NCBI RefSeq assembly: GCF_026339955.1
Contig: NZ_JAPEPW010000001.1
Coordinates: forward strand, 1,736,001-1,800,000
DNA: 64,000 nt
Direction: 5' to 3'
From: Streptomyces sp. NBC_01549
GTDB taxonomy: Bacteria; Actinomycetota; Actinomycetes; Streptomycetales; Streptomycetaceae
Under the pieces are notes generated by a model. It was given only the letters and a program-made list of their open reading frames with translations. It made no database searches and was not told where the DNA came from. How positions within the stretch are numbered: position 1 is the first letter of the stretch; each line of letters starts with the position of its first letter. A program made the position numbers and the translations under genes. Shown one piece after another: positions 8,567 to 17,577 of the stretch.

Positions 8567-9511
8567 TTACACCGGAGCGCCCGGCCCCATGCGCAGCAGT
8601 TCTTCGCGAGGCGATCCGCTGCCCCTTTGGGGCATGACGACGTATCGGGAGTCCTCCAGCAGCCCCAGCAGATAGTCGCCGTATCCGCTCTTGAGCAGCG
8701 GCTGGGCCAGTTTCCGGAGCCGGTCGTCGTCGATCAGGCCGGCCCGCCAGACCGCCTCCTCGACGCAGCCGACCTTGAAGCCCTGGCGTTCCTCGATCAC
8801 CCGGACGAATTCCGAAGCCTGAACCATGGAGTTGAAGGTTCCGGTGTCGAGCCACGCGGTGCCCCGGTCGAGCCGGGTGACGTGCAGCGCCCCGGCTTCC
8901 AGATAGACGCGGTTGAGATCGGTGATCTCCAACTCACCTCTGACGCTGGGCCGTAGGCCGCGGGCGATGTCCACGACGTGGTTGTCGTAGAAGTACAGTC
9001 CGGGCACGGCGTACCGGGACTTGGGCCGGGCCGGTTTCTCCTCGATGGACAGCGCCCGACCCAGTTCGTCGAACTCCACCACGCCATAGGCCGTGGGGTC
9101 GGCGACCTGGTAGGCGAACACCCTGCCGCCCTTCAGATCGTCGTGGTGGGCCAGCCGGGTGCCAAGGCCGCTGCCATGGAAGATGTTGTCGCCCAGAATC
9201 AGGGCGACCGACTCGTCGTCAATGAAGTCGGCGCCCAGGATGAAAGCATGGGCAATGCCCTCCGGGCGCTCCTGTGCCATGTATTCCAGCCGCAGGCCCA
9301 GTTGACTGCCGTCGCCGAGCAGCCGACGGAACTGGAACTGGTCTTCGGGGGTGGTGACGATCAGGATCTCCCGGACGCCGGCCATCACGAGTGTGGACAG
9401 CGGGTAATAGACCATGGGCTTGTCGAAGACCGGGAGCAGTTGCTTCGACACCGAGCGGGTCAACGGCCAAAGTCGCGAGCCGGTGCCTCCGGCCAACAGG
9501 ATTCCGCGCAT
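8567..9511 (-). CDS. rfbA: glucose-1-phosphate thymidylyltransferase
   Basis: Makes dTDP-glucose from dTTP and glucose-1-phosphate, the entry step to dTDP-rhamnose. The 314-residue product starts [18 protein letters not shown] (nucleotide-binding loop with the catalytic Arg). It contains [20 protein letters not shown] and [12 protein letters not shown] motifs of RmlA, and [19 protein letters not shown]. The end runs about 20 residues past typical RmlA proteins (about 290) as a basic and glycine-rich tail. It completes the set rfbA, B, C and D within 7 kb, though split into three transcription units. Confidence 0.95.
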   Translation of the reverse strand: MRGILLAGGTGSRLWPLTRSVSKQLLPVFDKPMVYYPLSTLVMAGVREILIVTTPEDQFQFRRLLGDGSQLGLRLEYMAQERPEGIAHAFILGADFIDDESVALILGDNIFHGSGLGTRLAHHDDLKGGRVFAYQVADPTAYGVVEFDELGRALSIEEKPARPKSRYAVPGLYFYDNHVVDIARGLRPSVRGELEITDLNRVYLEAGALHVTRLDRGTAWLDTGTFNSMVQASEFVRVIEERQGFKVGCVEEAVWRAGLIDDDRLRKLAQPLLKSGYGDYLLGLLEDSRYVVMPQRGSGSPREELLRMGPGAPV

Positions 9512-10086
9512 GGCATCACCATAGGTGAATTGCCCATGAATGCCGCTTTTTCACACGGCCGAGGACTGACCTCGATTCACCAACTCGGTTCGATCGCTAC
9601 ACCGCAGACCTTCCCCGCGGCCTCCCGGCCATCGGCTTCACGACTCCCGGAAGTTCCCCGCCACCAACGAACCGGTGGCGGTACCGCTGCACCCCGGCCT
9701 TGTCGGCACTGCTCCCACCCCCCCCCGGCGCCTCATGGCGCACGAAGGCGCCCCTGAAGGCCTTCCAGATCGCCTTCGGTCAGCACTCCGGCCAACAGCC
9801 GAACCCCCATAAACCAAGAGAAACCGCTGAGTTGACATTCCCCCTCGACACGCTTTGCCGTGTTTATCACCAACGTGCACAGCCTGAAATGCCCGGAAAC
9901 TCCCCACCGGCGGGGAGCTTCCGGGCCATTGCCAAACCAGACGGAATCCAATTCCGAAAAGCGGATCAAGCGGGTGCACAGGTCGACACCCGGAAGGCCG
10001 CGAAGGCGCATGCAAAGTGCGAATCCACCTGAAAACCGTTGACCACAAGAGGAACTTAGCGCCAAAAAACCTTCCTAAACGCCCTC
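9512..10086. other. 575-bp intergenic region with one hairpin
   Basis: No reading frame here has convincing codon bias. The open frames of about 110 codons on both strands overlap each other, and their translations show no domain. The one structured element is the stem-loop at 9891-9926. The part near 9512 probably holds the rfbA promoter. Confidence 0.5.
9891..9926. terminator. stem-loop between the 2OG-oxygenase gene and rfbA
   Basis: A 15-bp stem with one mismatch (9891-9905 with 9912-9926) encloses a 6-nt loop. It lies about 160 bp downstream of the minus-strand oxygenase stop and could terminate that transcript. Confidence 0.6.
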
Positions 10087-10878
10087 TCAGACGTTGATGT
10101 CGAAGAAGAAGAGCTGCACCAGGCGGTGGGTGCCGTGCTCCCCGGCGAAGTGCTCGTACGACGTGGCCGAGTGCATCAGCTTCGCGTCCCAGATCACCAG
10201 CCGGTTGTACTGTCCGGAGACCGACTCGATCAGCTCCCAGTTGTCCTCGTGCTCGAGGTTGTAAGGGTCGTAGACGACCGAGCGCGCGGCCTCGACGGCC
10301 TTGGAGCTGCCGAGGCGTGCCTGTTCCTTCGGATGGTTGGGCGCACGTCGGCAGCCGTAGGTCCTGTCGCGCCAGAAGCTGGTGCCGGCACCGGGAGGCG
10401 GGTTCGGGTTCAGGTAGATCGCGGCGGCGTAGCTCTGCGAGTCGTGGTGCCAGACCAGCGGGTCGTCGTGCGCGGTCTGCTGAAAGACGCCGTTGGCGTT
10501 GTGGCCGAGCCATTCGGTGACCGGAGTGCCGAGCAGCCGCGAGAACTCCTCGCGCAGGCCGGGCCAGAGGAACCGGTGGTCGCTGCGCAGGCCTTTGAAG
10601 TACTGCAGATCGGTGTGGTAGCTGGCGCTGAGCGCGATCTCGCGCACCTCGTCCGGGTCGTCGAGGAAGTCATCCACGGAGAGCAGGTGCGGTGCGGTGG
10701 GGGTGAACAGCCGCTTCGCGGCGGGCTTGAGCTGCGCGTCCTCGAGGGTGGGGGCGGGGACCACGATCGGCAGCTGCGCCGGGCCGCTGGAGATCAGGTA
10801 GCCACCGTCACCGCGGTCCTCCAGCACGACAGCGGCCTCACCACCGAAGTTGAGCTGCTCCCCCGAGTTGAATGACAT
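10087..10878 (-). CDS. 2-oxoglutarate/Fe(II)-type oxygenase-like protein (DUF6445-like)
   Basis: A 263-residue soluble protein with a double-stranded beta-helix iron site. WHHDSQSYAAAIYLNPNPP supplies the HxD pair, and MHSATSYEHF with the following HRLVQLFFF supplies the distal histidine and the 2-oxoglutarate-binding arginine. Enzymes of this fold hydroxylate or desaturate small molecules or proteins; the substrate here is unknown. ATG at 10878 is chosen because GAAGGAAG lies eight bases upstream; an upstream in-frame ATG lacks a ribosome site. It is monocistronic, with neither neighbour close. The family name is from memory. Confidence 0.75.
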   Translation of the reverse strand: MSFNSGEQLNFGGEAAVVLEDRGDGGYLISSGPAQLPIVVPAPTLEDAQLKPAAKRLFTPTAPHLLSVDDFLDDPDEVREIALSASYHTDLQYFKGLRSDHRFLWPGLREEFSRLLGTPVTEWLGHNANGVFQQTAHDDPLVWHHDSQSYAAAIYLNPNPPPGAGTSFWRDRTYGCRRAPNHPKEQARLGSSKAVEAARSVVYDPYNLEHEDNWELIESVSGQYNRLVIWDAKLMHSATSYEHFAGEHGTHRLVQLFFFDINV

Positions 10879-11381
10879 GGCCGGACTTCCTTCGTCGTGC
10901 GCTGACTGACGCTCGAAGATTACCGGCCGACTCCTCACAATTGCGATGTTTCGCCTCATAAGTACCCACATCGGCGCAGTCGCTGGTCAGATCGCGCCGA
11001 CCGTTTTCCCCCTCGTAGACATTCCGGGCGAACTCGGCCGCGTTCTCCGGCACCGCTCGGGCTGTTGGGGTACGTGGGCTGGGTCTGCTAATACGCTGGT
11101 CACCATCGCCACCGTGCTTGGACGGTGCGCCGGGGCCGACCCCAGTACGAACGTATGCCAGACGCAGGCCGGTTGACTTCGGTCGCCGAGCAACCGGCGG
11201 AGCCGGTACTGGTTTTCGGGGGTGGATGATCAGAACTGAGAACTGGGCCGGGGGCCCGCCCGCACGCCGTTGTACGGTGCAGCGGGCCCCCGGCCCGGTT
11301 GGTGGTGCTGTCACCGCGGCCGGTCTTGACGACGTCGCAGGTCAGGGCAAGCCGGACCGGCCGCGGAGATCCGTGTCGGGA
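10879..11381. other. 500-bp intergenic region
   Basis: No supported gene. The 5' part (near 10879-11100) should contain the promoter of the minus-strand oxygenase gene. The 3' part holds the strong hairpin at 11245-11296 downstream of pckG. Open frames here have random-looking third positions. Confidence 0.5.
11245..11296. terminator. strong hairpin downstream of pckG
   Basis: A perfect 15-bp GC-only stem (11245-11259 with 11282-11296) around a 22-nt loop, about 85 bp past the pckG stop on the minus strand. Confidence 0.75.
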
Positions 11382-13220
11382 CTAGCCCAGGCGCCGCACC
11401 AGCGCCCGGTACTCGTCCCACAGTTCCTTCGGGGTGTGCTCGCCGAAGGTGTTGAGGTGCTCGGGCACGAGCGCCGCCTCCTCGCGCCACACGTCCTTGT
11501 CGACGGTGAGCAGGAAGTCGAGGTCGGCCTCGGAGAGGTCGAGCCCCTTGGTGTCCAGGGCCCCCTTGGCCGGCAGGATGCCGATGGGGGTCTCGACGCC
11601 CTCGGCCTTGCCGTCGAGGCGGTCCACGATCCACTTCAGGACGCGGCTGTTCTCGCCGAAGCCCGGCCACACGAACTTGCCCGCGTCGTTCTTGCGAAAC
11701 CAGTTCACGTAGTAGATCTTCGGGAGCTTCGCCTGGTCCTTGTCCTTGGCGACGTCGACCCAGTGCCCCATGTAGTCGCCCATGTTGTAACCGCAGAACG
11801 GCAGCATGGCGAAGGGGTCGCGGCGCAGCTCGCCGACCTTGCCCTCGGCGGCGGCGGTCTTCTCGGAGGCCACGTTGGCGCCGAGGAAGACGCCGTGGTT
11901 CCAGTCGAAGGACTCCGTCACCAGCGGTACGGCGGTGGCGCGGCGTCCGCCGAAGAGGATCGCCGAGATCGGCACGCCCTTGGGGTCCTCCCACTCGGGC
12001 GCGATGATCGGGCACTGCGAGGCGGGGACGGTGAAGCGGGCGTTGGGGTGGGCGGCGGGCGTACCGGACTCCGGCGTCCAGTCGTTGCCCTTCCAGTCGG
12101 TCAGGCGGGCCGGAGTCTCCTCCGTCATGCCCTCCCACCAGATGTCGTTGTCGTCGGTGAGCGCGACGTTGGTGAAGACGGAGTTGCCCCACAGCGTCTT
12201 CATCGCGTTGGCGTTGGTGTGCTCACCGGTGCCGGGCGCGACGCCGAAGAAACCGGCCTCGGGGTTGATCGCGTACAGCCGGCCGTCCTCGCCGAACCGC
12301 ATCCACGCGATGTCGTCGCCGATCGTCTCGACCGTCCAGCCGGAGACGGTGGGCTCCAGCATCGCGAGGTTGGTCTTGCCGCAGGCGCTCGGGAAGGCGG
12401 CCGCGACGTACTTGGACTCACCGGTGGGCGGGGTCAGCTTCAGGATGAGCATGTGCTCGGCGAGCCAGCCCTCGTCACGCGCCATGACGGACGCGATGCG
12501 CAGGGCGTAGCACTTCTTGCCAAGCAGCGCGTTGCCGCCGTAGCCGGAGCCGTACGACCAGATCTCGCGGGACTCGGGGAAGTGTGAGATGTACTTGGTG
12601 GAGTTGCACGGCCACGGTACGTCCGCCTCGCCCTCGGCCAGCGGCGCTCCGAGCGTGTGCACGGCACGCACGAAGAAGCCGTCGGTGCCGAGCTCGTCGA
12701 GGACGGGCTGTCCCATACGCGTCATGGTGCGCATGGACACGGCGACGTAGGCGGAGTCGGTTATCTCGACGCCGATCGCGGAGAGGTCGGAGCCGAGCGG
12801 GCCCATGCAGAACGGGACGACGTACATCGTCCGGCCCTTCATCGAGCCGCGGAAGATGCCCTTCTCCCCCGCGTCTCCTCCTCCGGTGAAGATGGCCCGC
12901 ATCTCGTCGGGCGCCTTCCAGTGGTTGGTCGGGCCCGCGTCCTCCTCCTTCTCGGAGCAGATGAACGTCCGGTCCTCGACCCGCGCGACATCGGACGGGT
13001 CGGAAGCGGCGTAGTAGGAATGCGGGCGCTTGATGGGATCGAGCTTCTTGAAGGTGCCCTTGTGAACGAGCTCCTCGCACAGGCGCTCGTACTCGGCCTC
13101 GGATCCGTCACACCAGACCACGTTGTCCGGCTGGGTCAGTTCTGCGATCTCGTTGACCCACGAGATCAGTTCCTTGTGCTGGGTGGGGACGGTGGAGGGA
13201 GCCGCGATGTCGCGCGCCAC
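11382..13220 (-). CDS. pckG: phosphoenolpyruvate carboxykinase (GTP)
   Basis: Converts oxaloacetate and GTP to PEP, CO2 and GDP, the gluconeogenic and anaplerotic branch point. The 612-residue length and motifs fit the GTP-dependent class. [13 protein letters not shown] is the P-loop with the mobile-loop cysteine, [16 protein letters not shown] the nucleotide region, and [10 protein letters not shown] is diagnostic against the ATP class. Mn-binding and substrate residues appear in [12 protein letters not shown]. The GTG start is preceded by AGGAG at six bases. It is divergent from hemolysin III across a 333-bp promoter region and ends at a strong hairpin. Confidence 0.97.
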   Translation of the reverse strand: MARDIAAPSTVPTQHKELISWVNEIAELTQPDNVVWCDGSEAEYERLCEELVHKGTFKKLDPIKRPHSYYAASDPSDVARVEDRTFICSEKEEDAGPTNHWKAPDEMRAIFTGGGDAGEKGIFRGSMKGRTMYVVPFCMGPLGSDLSAIGVEITDSAYVAVSMRTMTRMGQPVLDELGTDGFFVRAVHTLGAPLAEGEADVPWPCNSTKYISHFPESREIWSYGSGYGGNALLGKKCYALRIASVMARDEGWLAEHMLILKLTPPTGESKYVAAAFPSACGKTNLAMLEPTVSGWTVETIGDDIAWMRFGEDGRLYAINPEAGFFGVAPGTGEHTNANAMKTLWGNSVFTNVALTDDNDIWWEGMTEETPARLTDWKGNDWTPESGTPAAHPNARFTVPASQCPIIAPEWEDPKGVPISAILFGGRRATAVPLVTESFDWNHGVFLGANVASEKTAAAEGKVGELRRDPFAMLPFCGYNMGDYMGHWVDVAKDKDQAKLPKIYYVNWFRKNDAGKFVWPGFGENSRVLKWIVDRLDGKAEGVETPIGILPAKGALDTKGLDLSEADLDFLLTVDKDVWREEAALVPEHLNTFGEHTPKELWDEYRALVRRLG

Positions 13221-13553
13221 GATTGCTCCTAGATGAGGGGTTTTTTGTTGAGGCCCCGTGGGGGCTGCGACCCGGATGCTTCGGGGTGTGGAAACCCATG
13301 GCGCTCATCCGGTGCCGACCGCACTCATTTGATCATCCGACGGGTTCGCCCATATGTCCAGAGGGCCGCACACGTGAGCGGAGTGACCATTGCCACGTGT
13401 ATCCGCGATTCTTTGCGTACACGTTGGGTTCAGCTGAAGGTTTTTTTGCGCGGAAGCCGCATTGCGCCACGCTCGTGAGAACATGGCCACTCTTGGCTGT
13501 TCAGTGCGTCGTACTGACACGTAACTTACGGTTCCGTAGGTAGGATTCCGCCT
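13221..13553. other. divergent promoter region of pckG and the hemolysin III gene
   Basis: This 333-bp gap separates two divergent genes. It is AT-richer than the flanks and holds the palindrome at 13524-13541 just upstream of the plus-strand gene. No open frame has gene-like codon bias. Confidence 0.6.
13524..13541. promoter_or_regulatory. palindrome, candidate TetR-type operator
   Basis: ACTTACGGTTCCGTAGGT is a near-perfect 18-bp inverted repeat (one mismatch) ending 13 bp before the start of the hemolysin III gene. Its position fits a repressor site over the transcription start. The core TACGG-tt-CCGTA is of the kind bound by TetR-family repressors in actinobacteria; the regulator is not identified. 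Confidence 0.55.
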
Positions 13554-14267
13554 ATGACTGCGCCCGTCCCCGACGCGCCCACGGACTCGCCGGCCGCAGG
13601 CCGCAGCCCCGCAGCGTCCTCCCCGTCGCACCCGGTCAAGCCCAAGCTCCGCGGCTGGCTGCACCTCGGCATGTTCCCGGCCGTCCTGATCTCCGGTCTG
13701 GTGCTCACCGCCCTGGCCAGTTCCACCCGCGCCCGCATCGCCTGCGGGATCTTCGTCCTGACGGCCTGCCTCCTGTTCGGAGTGAGCGCGCTCTACCACC
13801 GCGGCAACTGGAGCCCGCGAATGGACGGCGTGCTGCGCAGGCTCGACCACGCCAACATCTTCCTGATCATCGCGGGCACCTACACACCGCTGACGATGCT
13901 GCTGCTCCCGGGCGCCAAGGGGCAGTGGCTCCTGTGGAGCATCTGGGCCGCCGCGGCGGCGGGCATCATCTTCCGGGTGTTCTGGGTCGGCGCTCCGCGC
14001 TGGCTCTACACCCCCTGCTACATCGCGATGGGCTGGGCGGCCGTCTTCTTCCTCCCGGACTTCATGCGCACGGGCGGGATCGCCGTCCTGGTCCTGGTGA
14101 TCGTCGGCGGACTGCTCTACAGCGCGGGCGGTGTGATCTACGGGATCAAGCGCCCCAACCCCTCACCCAGCTGGTTCGGCTTCCACGAGGTCTTCCACTC
14201 CCTGACCCTCGCGGCGTTCATCGTGCACTACGTGGGCATCTCACTGGTGGCGTACCAGCACGGGTAA
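13554..14267 (+). CDS. hemolysin III / TrhA family seven-TM protein
   Basis: A 237-residue integral membrane protein of the PAQR superfamily. After a proline/alanine-rich N-terminus it shows seven hydrophobic spans and conserved residues: FGVSALYHRG in the first loop region, DHANIFLIIAGTYTPL, and FHEVFHSLTLAAFIVHY with the metal-binding histidines near the C-terminus. The role in bacteria is linked to membrane lipid homeostasis; hemolytic activity is not general. ATG start. A T-tailed terminator follows. Possibly repressed through the palindrome just upstream. Confidence 0.9.
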   Translation: MTAPVPDAPTDSPAAGRSPAASSPSHPVKPKLRGWLHLGMFPAVLISGLVLTALASSTRARIACGIFVLTACLLFGVSALYHRGNWSPRMDGVLRRLDHANIFLIIAGTYTPLTMLLLPGAKGQWLLWSIWAAAAAGIIFRVFWVGAPRWLYTPCYIAMGWAAVFFLPDFMRTGGIAVLVLVIVGGLLYSAGGVIYGIKRPNPSPSWFGFHEVFHSLTLAAFIVHYVGISLVAYQHG

Positions 14268-14287
14268 CGCACCCCCCTCCTCTCTTC

Positions 14288-14318
14288 ATGGCCACGGCTC
14301 ACGAGCCGTGGCCATTTT
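14288..14318 (+). terminator. intrinsic terminator with T-run
   Basis: A perfect 13-bp stem (14288-14300 with 14303-14315) followed by TTTT, 20 bp after the hemolysin III stop codon. Confidence 0.9.
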
Positions 14319-14343
14319 CGTGCGCCCTGACAGTACACCCCCA

Positions 14344-14372
14344 TTGACATCAACAATCTTTTGATAGTTACT
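14344..14372 (+). promoter_or_regulatory. promoter/operator of the MFS-TetR operon
   Basis: A TTGACA hexamer at 14344 lies 37 bp before the MFS start codon. An inverted repeat, ATCAA-N7-TTGAT (14349-14365), overlaps the promoter. No ribosome site precedes the ATG at 14381, so the transcript may be nearly leaderless. The palindrome is a natural target for the TetR repressor encoded by the second gene. Confidence 0.5.
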
Positions 14373-14380
14373 CTCATTTC

Positions 14381-15985
14381 ATGGTTACTGTCACTCAGGA
14401 CGATGGCGTACGGCGCGACCCTCCCCCACTCTCAACTTCGTTCGAGCGGGGGGACCCCCATCGTTGGTGGGCCCTCGGGGCCCTGGTCGCGAGCATGCTC
14501 ACGCTCGGCTTCGACACGACGATCCTCAACGTCGCCCTGCCGACGATGGCGGGCGAACTCGGCGCCACCACCGGCCAGCAGCAGTGGATGGCGGACGCGT
14601 ACGTGATCGTCTTCGCCGCGCTGATGCTCCCGGCGGGGCTGCTCGGCGACCGGTTCGGACGACGGCGGATGCTGGTCGTCGGACTCGGGATCTTCCTCGC
14701 CGGTTCCGTGATGGGCTCCCTGGCCGGCGACGTGAACTGGGTCATCGCGGCCCGCACGGTGATGGGCCTCGGCGCCGCGCTGGTCATGCCGCTCGCCCTG
14801 TCCGTGCTGCCCTCGCTCTTCGGACCCGACGAGCGCACCAAGGCCGTCGGCATCATCTCCGCCGCCTCGTCGCTCGGTCTGCCGCTCGGCCCGATCATCG
14901 GCGGCTGGCTGCTCAACCACTTCTGGTGGGGCTCGGTCTTCCTGGTCAACGTCCCGATGGCCGCGATCGGCATCGCCGCCTGCGTCTTCCTGCTGCCCGA
15001 GACCCGCGACCCCGCCTCCCCCAAGGTCGACACCCTCTCCACCGCGCTCACCGCGGCAGGCCTCGGGGCCCTCATCTACGCGATCATCGAGGCGCCCGGC
15101 CGCGGCTGGGGTGACCCGCTGATCGTGGGCATGCTCGCTGGGGCCGCCGTTCTGATCGCCGCCCTGGTGCTGCGCGAGCGGCGCGTGGAACGCCCCATGC
15201 TCGACATGTCGCTGCTCACCCAGCGCGGGTTCCTGTTCAACACGATCGCGGCGACCCTGGTGATGTTCGTCCTGTCCGGCCTGCTGTTCGTGCTGCCGCC
15301 GTATCTCCAGGCGGTGCTCGGCCACGACGCCTTCGGCACCGGCCTGCGGCTGCTGCCCATGATGGGCGGTCTGATCATCGCGGCCCGGGCCGCACAGCCG
15401 GTCGTCGCCCGGTTCGGTTCCCGCGCGGTGGTCAGCGCGGGACTGGTGGTACTGGCCTTCGCCGCGCTGCTCGGCAGCCGTACGACGGTCGACTCGGGCT
15501 ACGGCTTCACCGCGCTGTGGCTGTCCATCACCGGCTTCGGCTTCGGTTTCTCGGTCGTCCCCGCGATGGACGGCGCCCTCGGCGCCCTGCCCCGCGACCG
15601 GGCCGGCAGCGGCTCCGGGCTCCTCATGACGACGCGCCAGGTCGGCAGCGCGATCGGCATCGCCCTCCTCGGCAGCCTGCTGGCGAGCACCTTCCGGGAC
15701 CGCCTCGACGTCACCGCTCTGCCCGCGAAGGCGGCCGACACCGCCGGGGAGTCCGTGGTCGCGGCCCATATCGTCGCCCAGAAGGCGGGCTCGGCCGACC
15801 TCGTGGCCTCCGCGAACAGCGCGTACGTCCACGGCATGGGCCTGGTCCTGCTGGTGTGCGGCGTCGCGGCCCTCGTCACCGCCCTGCTGGCCGCGGCGTT
15901 CCTGCCGAACACCCCGGTCACGCACGCCACGAAGGAGGACGCGGACCCGGCCATGGCAACCGTCGTGGCGGATGCCGGACAATGA
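14381..15985 (+). CDS. MFS drug exporter, DHA2 family (14 TM)
   Basis: A 534-residue proton-coupled exporter. TM1 ends with FDTTILNVALPTMAGELG (motif D1 of 14-TM drug pumps). DRFGRRRMLVVG is motif A in the first cytoplasmic loop, and there are about fourteen hydrophobic spans. It resembles EmrB/QacA pumps of toxic cations or antibiotics. Residues ~13-26 (PPLSTSFERGDPH) are encoded by an interspersed 41-bp repeat that has landed in the cytoplasmic N-terminus without breaking the frame. The stop overlaps the TetR gene's start (ATGA at 15982-15985), the usual pump-plus-repressor arrangement. Confidence 0.93.
   Translation: MVTVTQDDGVRRDPPPLSTSFERGDPHRWWALGALVASMLTLGFDTTILNVALPTMAGELGATTGQQQWMADAYVIVFAALMLPAGLLGDRFGRRRMLVVGLGIFLAGSVMGSLAGDVNWVIAARTVMGLGAALVMPLALSVLPSLFGPDERTKAVGIISAASSLGLPLGPIIGGWLLNHFWWGSVFLVNVPMAAIGIAACVFLLPETRDPASPKVDTLSTALTAAGLGALIYAIIEAPGRGWGDPLIVGMLAGAAVLIAALVLRERRVERPMLDMSLLTQRGFLFNTIAATLVMFVLSGLLFVLPPYLQAVLGHDAFGTGLRLLPMMGGLIIAARAAQPVVARFGSRAVVSAGLVVLAFAALLGSRTTVDSGYGFTALWLSITGFGFGFSVVPAMDGALGALPRDRAGSGSGLLMTTRQVGSAIGIALLGSLLASTFRDRLDVTALPAKAADTAGESVVAAHIVAQKAGSADLVASANSAYVHGMGLVLLVCGVAALVTALLAAAFLPNTPVTHATKEDADPAMATVVADAGQ
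14421..14461. repeat. 41-bp interspersed repeat inside the MFS gene
   Basis: The sequence starts ctcccccact and ends ggggggacccccat; the two GC blocks can pair as a hairpin. A nearly identical copy lies at 21226-21266. It is read through as codons in the N-terminus of the transporter. Confidence 0.8.
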
Positions 15986-16623
15986 GCAACATGACGGCCG
16001 CACCCTCCCCCTTCAGCCCCGCCGACCCCCCTCAGCTGGGACTCCGCGAGCGGAAGAAGATCAAGACCCGCGAGGCGATCCGCACTGCGACGTACGCACT
16101 CGTCAGGGAACAGGGGTACGACGCGACGACGATCGAGCAGATCGCCGAGCGCGCCGAGGTGTCGCCGTCGACCGTCTTCCGCTACTTCCCCACCAAGGAG
16201 GACATCGTCCTCACGGACGAGTTCGACCCGCTCATCATGGAGGAGCTGCGGGCCCGGCCCAAGGACGAACCATGGATGAACACCCTCAGGTACGTGATGC
16301 AGAAGGCTATCCGGCTCGGCATCAAGGACGACCCCGAGGTGTCCCGGCTGCGGACCCATCTGATGGTCCAGGTCCCGGCGGTGCGCTCGCGGATGATGGA
16401 GAGCATGTCGGTCACCGGCAACATGCTCTGCCAGGCCATCGGCGAACGCACCGGCCGGGACCCGGACAGCCTGGAGGTGCGGGTCTACGCGATGGCGATC
16501 ATCGGCGGCCTGATGGAGACGTCCCTGTACTGGGCGGAGAACGACCACCGGGACGACTTCAAGGACCTGGTGGACCGCACGATGGACGTCCTGGAACACG
16601 GCCTCTCCACCGAAAACCCCTGA
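15982..16623 (+). CDS. TetR-family repressor of the MFS pump
   Basis: A 213-residue regulator. The N-terminal helix-turn-helix is intact: REAIRTATYALVREQGYDATTIEQIAERAEVSPSTVFRYFPTKED-type residues (about 31-77). The C-terminal ligand domain is helical and variable. The ATG at 15982 overlaps the pump's stop codon by four bases; the frame is open upstream only as a shadow. It probably represses its own operon through the ATCAA-N7-TTGAT repeat at 14349-14365, with release by a pump substrate. Confidence 0.92.
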   Translation: MSNMTAAPSPFSPADPPQLGLRERKKIKTREAIRTATYALVREQGYDATTIEQIAERAEVSPSTVFRYFPTKEDIVLTDEFDPLIMEELRARPKDEPWMNTLRYVMQKAIRLGIKDDPEVSRLRTHLMVQVPAVRSRMMESMSVTGNMLCQAIGERTGRDPDSLEVRVYAMAIIGGLMETSLYWAENDHRDDFKDLVDRTMDVLEHGLSTENP

Positions 16624-16656
16624 GGCCAGGGCTCTCCGGCATGACATCCTGACCCG

Positions 16657-17424
16657 GTGAACGGACCGGAGATCCATGTCGCCTTCGCCCCCGAGCTGGG
16701 GCTCTTCGTCCCGCACCGGCGGCGTTCGGGCGCCACGGCGATCGTCACCGACGGCTCCTCCACCCTCGGGCATGTCGTCGAGTCGCTCGGCGTCCCGCTG
16801 ACCGAGGTGGGCGCTCTCGTCGTGGACGGCGGCGAGGTGCCCGTCTCGCACATCCCCGCGGCTGGCGAGAGCGTCGACGTACGGGCGGTCGAACGCCCAC
16901 AGCGGGTGCCCGGTGCCCCGCTCCGCTTCCTCCTCGACGTCCACCTCGGCACCCTCGCGCGCCGGCTGCGTCTCCTCGGGGTCGACACGGCGTACGAGTC
17001 GACGGACATCGGCGACCCGGCCCTCGCCGCCCGCTCCGCCGCCGAACGGCGCGTGATGCTCAGCCGCGACCGGGGGCTGCTGCGCCGCCGCGAGCTGTGG
17101 GCGGGCGCGTTCATCTACAGCACCCGGCCCGATGACCAACTCCGTGACGTGCTGGGCCGGTTCGCACCCGAGCTGCGGCCATGGACGCGCTGCACCGCCT
17201 GCAACGGCCTGCTCAAGGAGGCCACCAAGGAGCAGGTCGTGGACCAGCTGGAGGGCGGCACCGAGCGGTCCTACGACGTGTTCGCGCAGTGCGAGGAGTG
17301 CGGGCGCGCCTACTGGAAAGGCGCGCACCACGACGACCTGGAAGCCATCGTGGCGCGCGCCCTCGCCGAGTTCGGAAGCCAGACGCCTAGGGCCTGTCCG
17401 GCGGATCAGGTCGGAGGAAAGTAA
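16657..17424 (+). CDS. Mut7-C RNase-domain protein with N-terminal ubiquitin-like domain
   Basis: A 255-residue protein. The first ~85 residues match the ThiS/MoaD-like beta-grasp domain that precedes Mut7-C in many actinobacteria. Residues ~88-235 are Mut7-C, a PIN-like fold: RFLLDVHLGTLARRLRLLGVD, the acidic SRDRGLLRR, and a zinc ribbon CTACNGLL...CEECGRAYWKG. It is a predicted metal-dependent RNase of unknown target. The start is GTG. The final dozen residues (PRACPADQVGGK) and the stop codon are encoded by the MITE-like element that begins at 17387, so the native C-terminus was replaced. Confidence 0.85.
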   Translation: MNGPEIHVAFAPELGLFVPHRRRSGATAIVTDGSSTLGHVVESLGVPLTEVGALVVDGGEVPVSHIPAAGESVDVRAVERPQRVPGAPLRFLLDVHLGTLARRLRLLGVDTAYESTDIGDPALAARSAAERRVMLSRDRGLLRRRELWAGAFIYSTRPDDQLRDVLGRFAPELRPWTRCTACNGLLKEATKEQVVDQLEGGTERSYDVFAQCEECGRAYWKGAHHDDLEAIVARALAEFGSQTPRACPADQVGGK

Positions 17425-17577
17425 CGGCGCCTCATAAGCGCAGGTGAGCGGGGTCTGGTGCGTCCAGCTGCAAGGCGGAGGAGGGCGTCGACGCGGAGCG
17501 TCGGCAACCGACGACAACGCCGCAGATGGGCGTGCCAGACCCCGCGTCTCCGGCATGATCCGCCGGACAGGCCCTAG
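17387..17577. mobile_element. 191-bp MITE-like palindromic element
   Basis: Perfect 22-bp terminal inverted repeats (17387-17408 and 17556-17577, beginning ctagggcctgtccggcgg) enclose 147 bp. An inner inverted pair, gcggggtctgg, lies at about 17449 and 17537. There is no coding capacity. Both ends reach into genes: the left end supplies the last codons and stop of the Mut7-C gene, and the right end supplies the TAG of the copper oxidase gene. From memory, this type of repeat recurs in many Streptomyces genomes; it is probably mobilised by a transposase elsewhere. Confidence 0.85.

Noticed and set aside
9700..10065. Open frames of about 110 codons on both strands between rfbA and the oxygenase gene
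   Set aside because: They overlap each other, have no gene-like bias and span a terminator-type hairpin.
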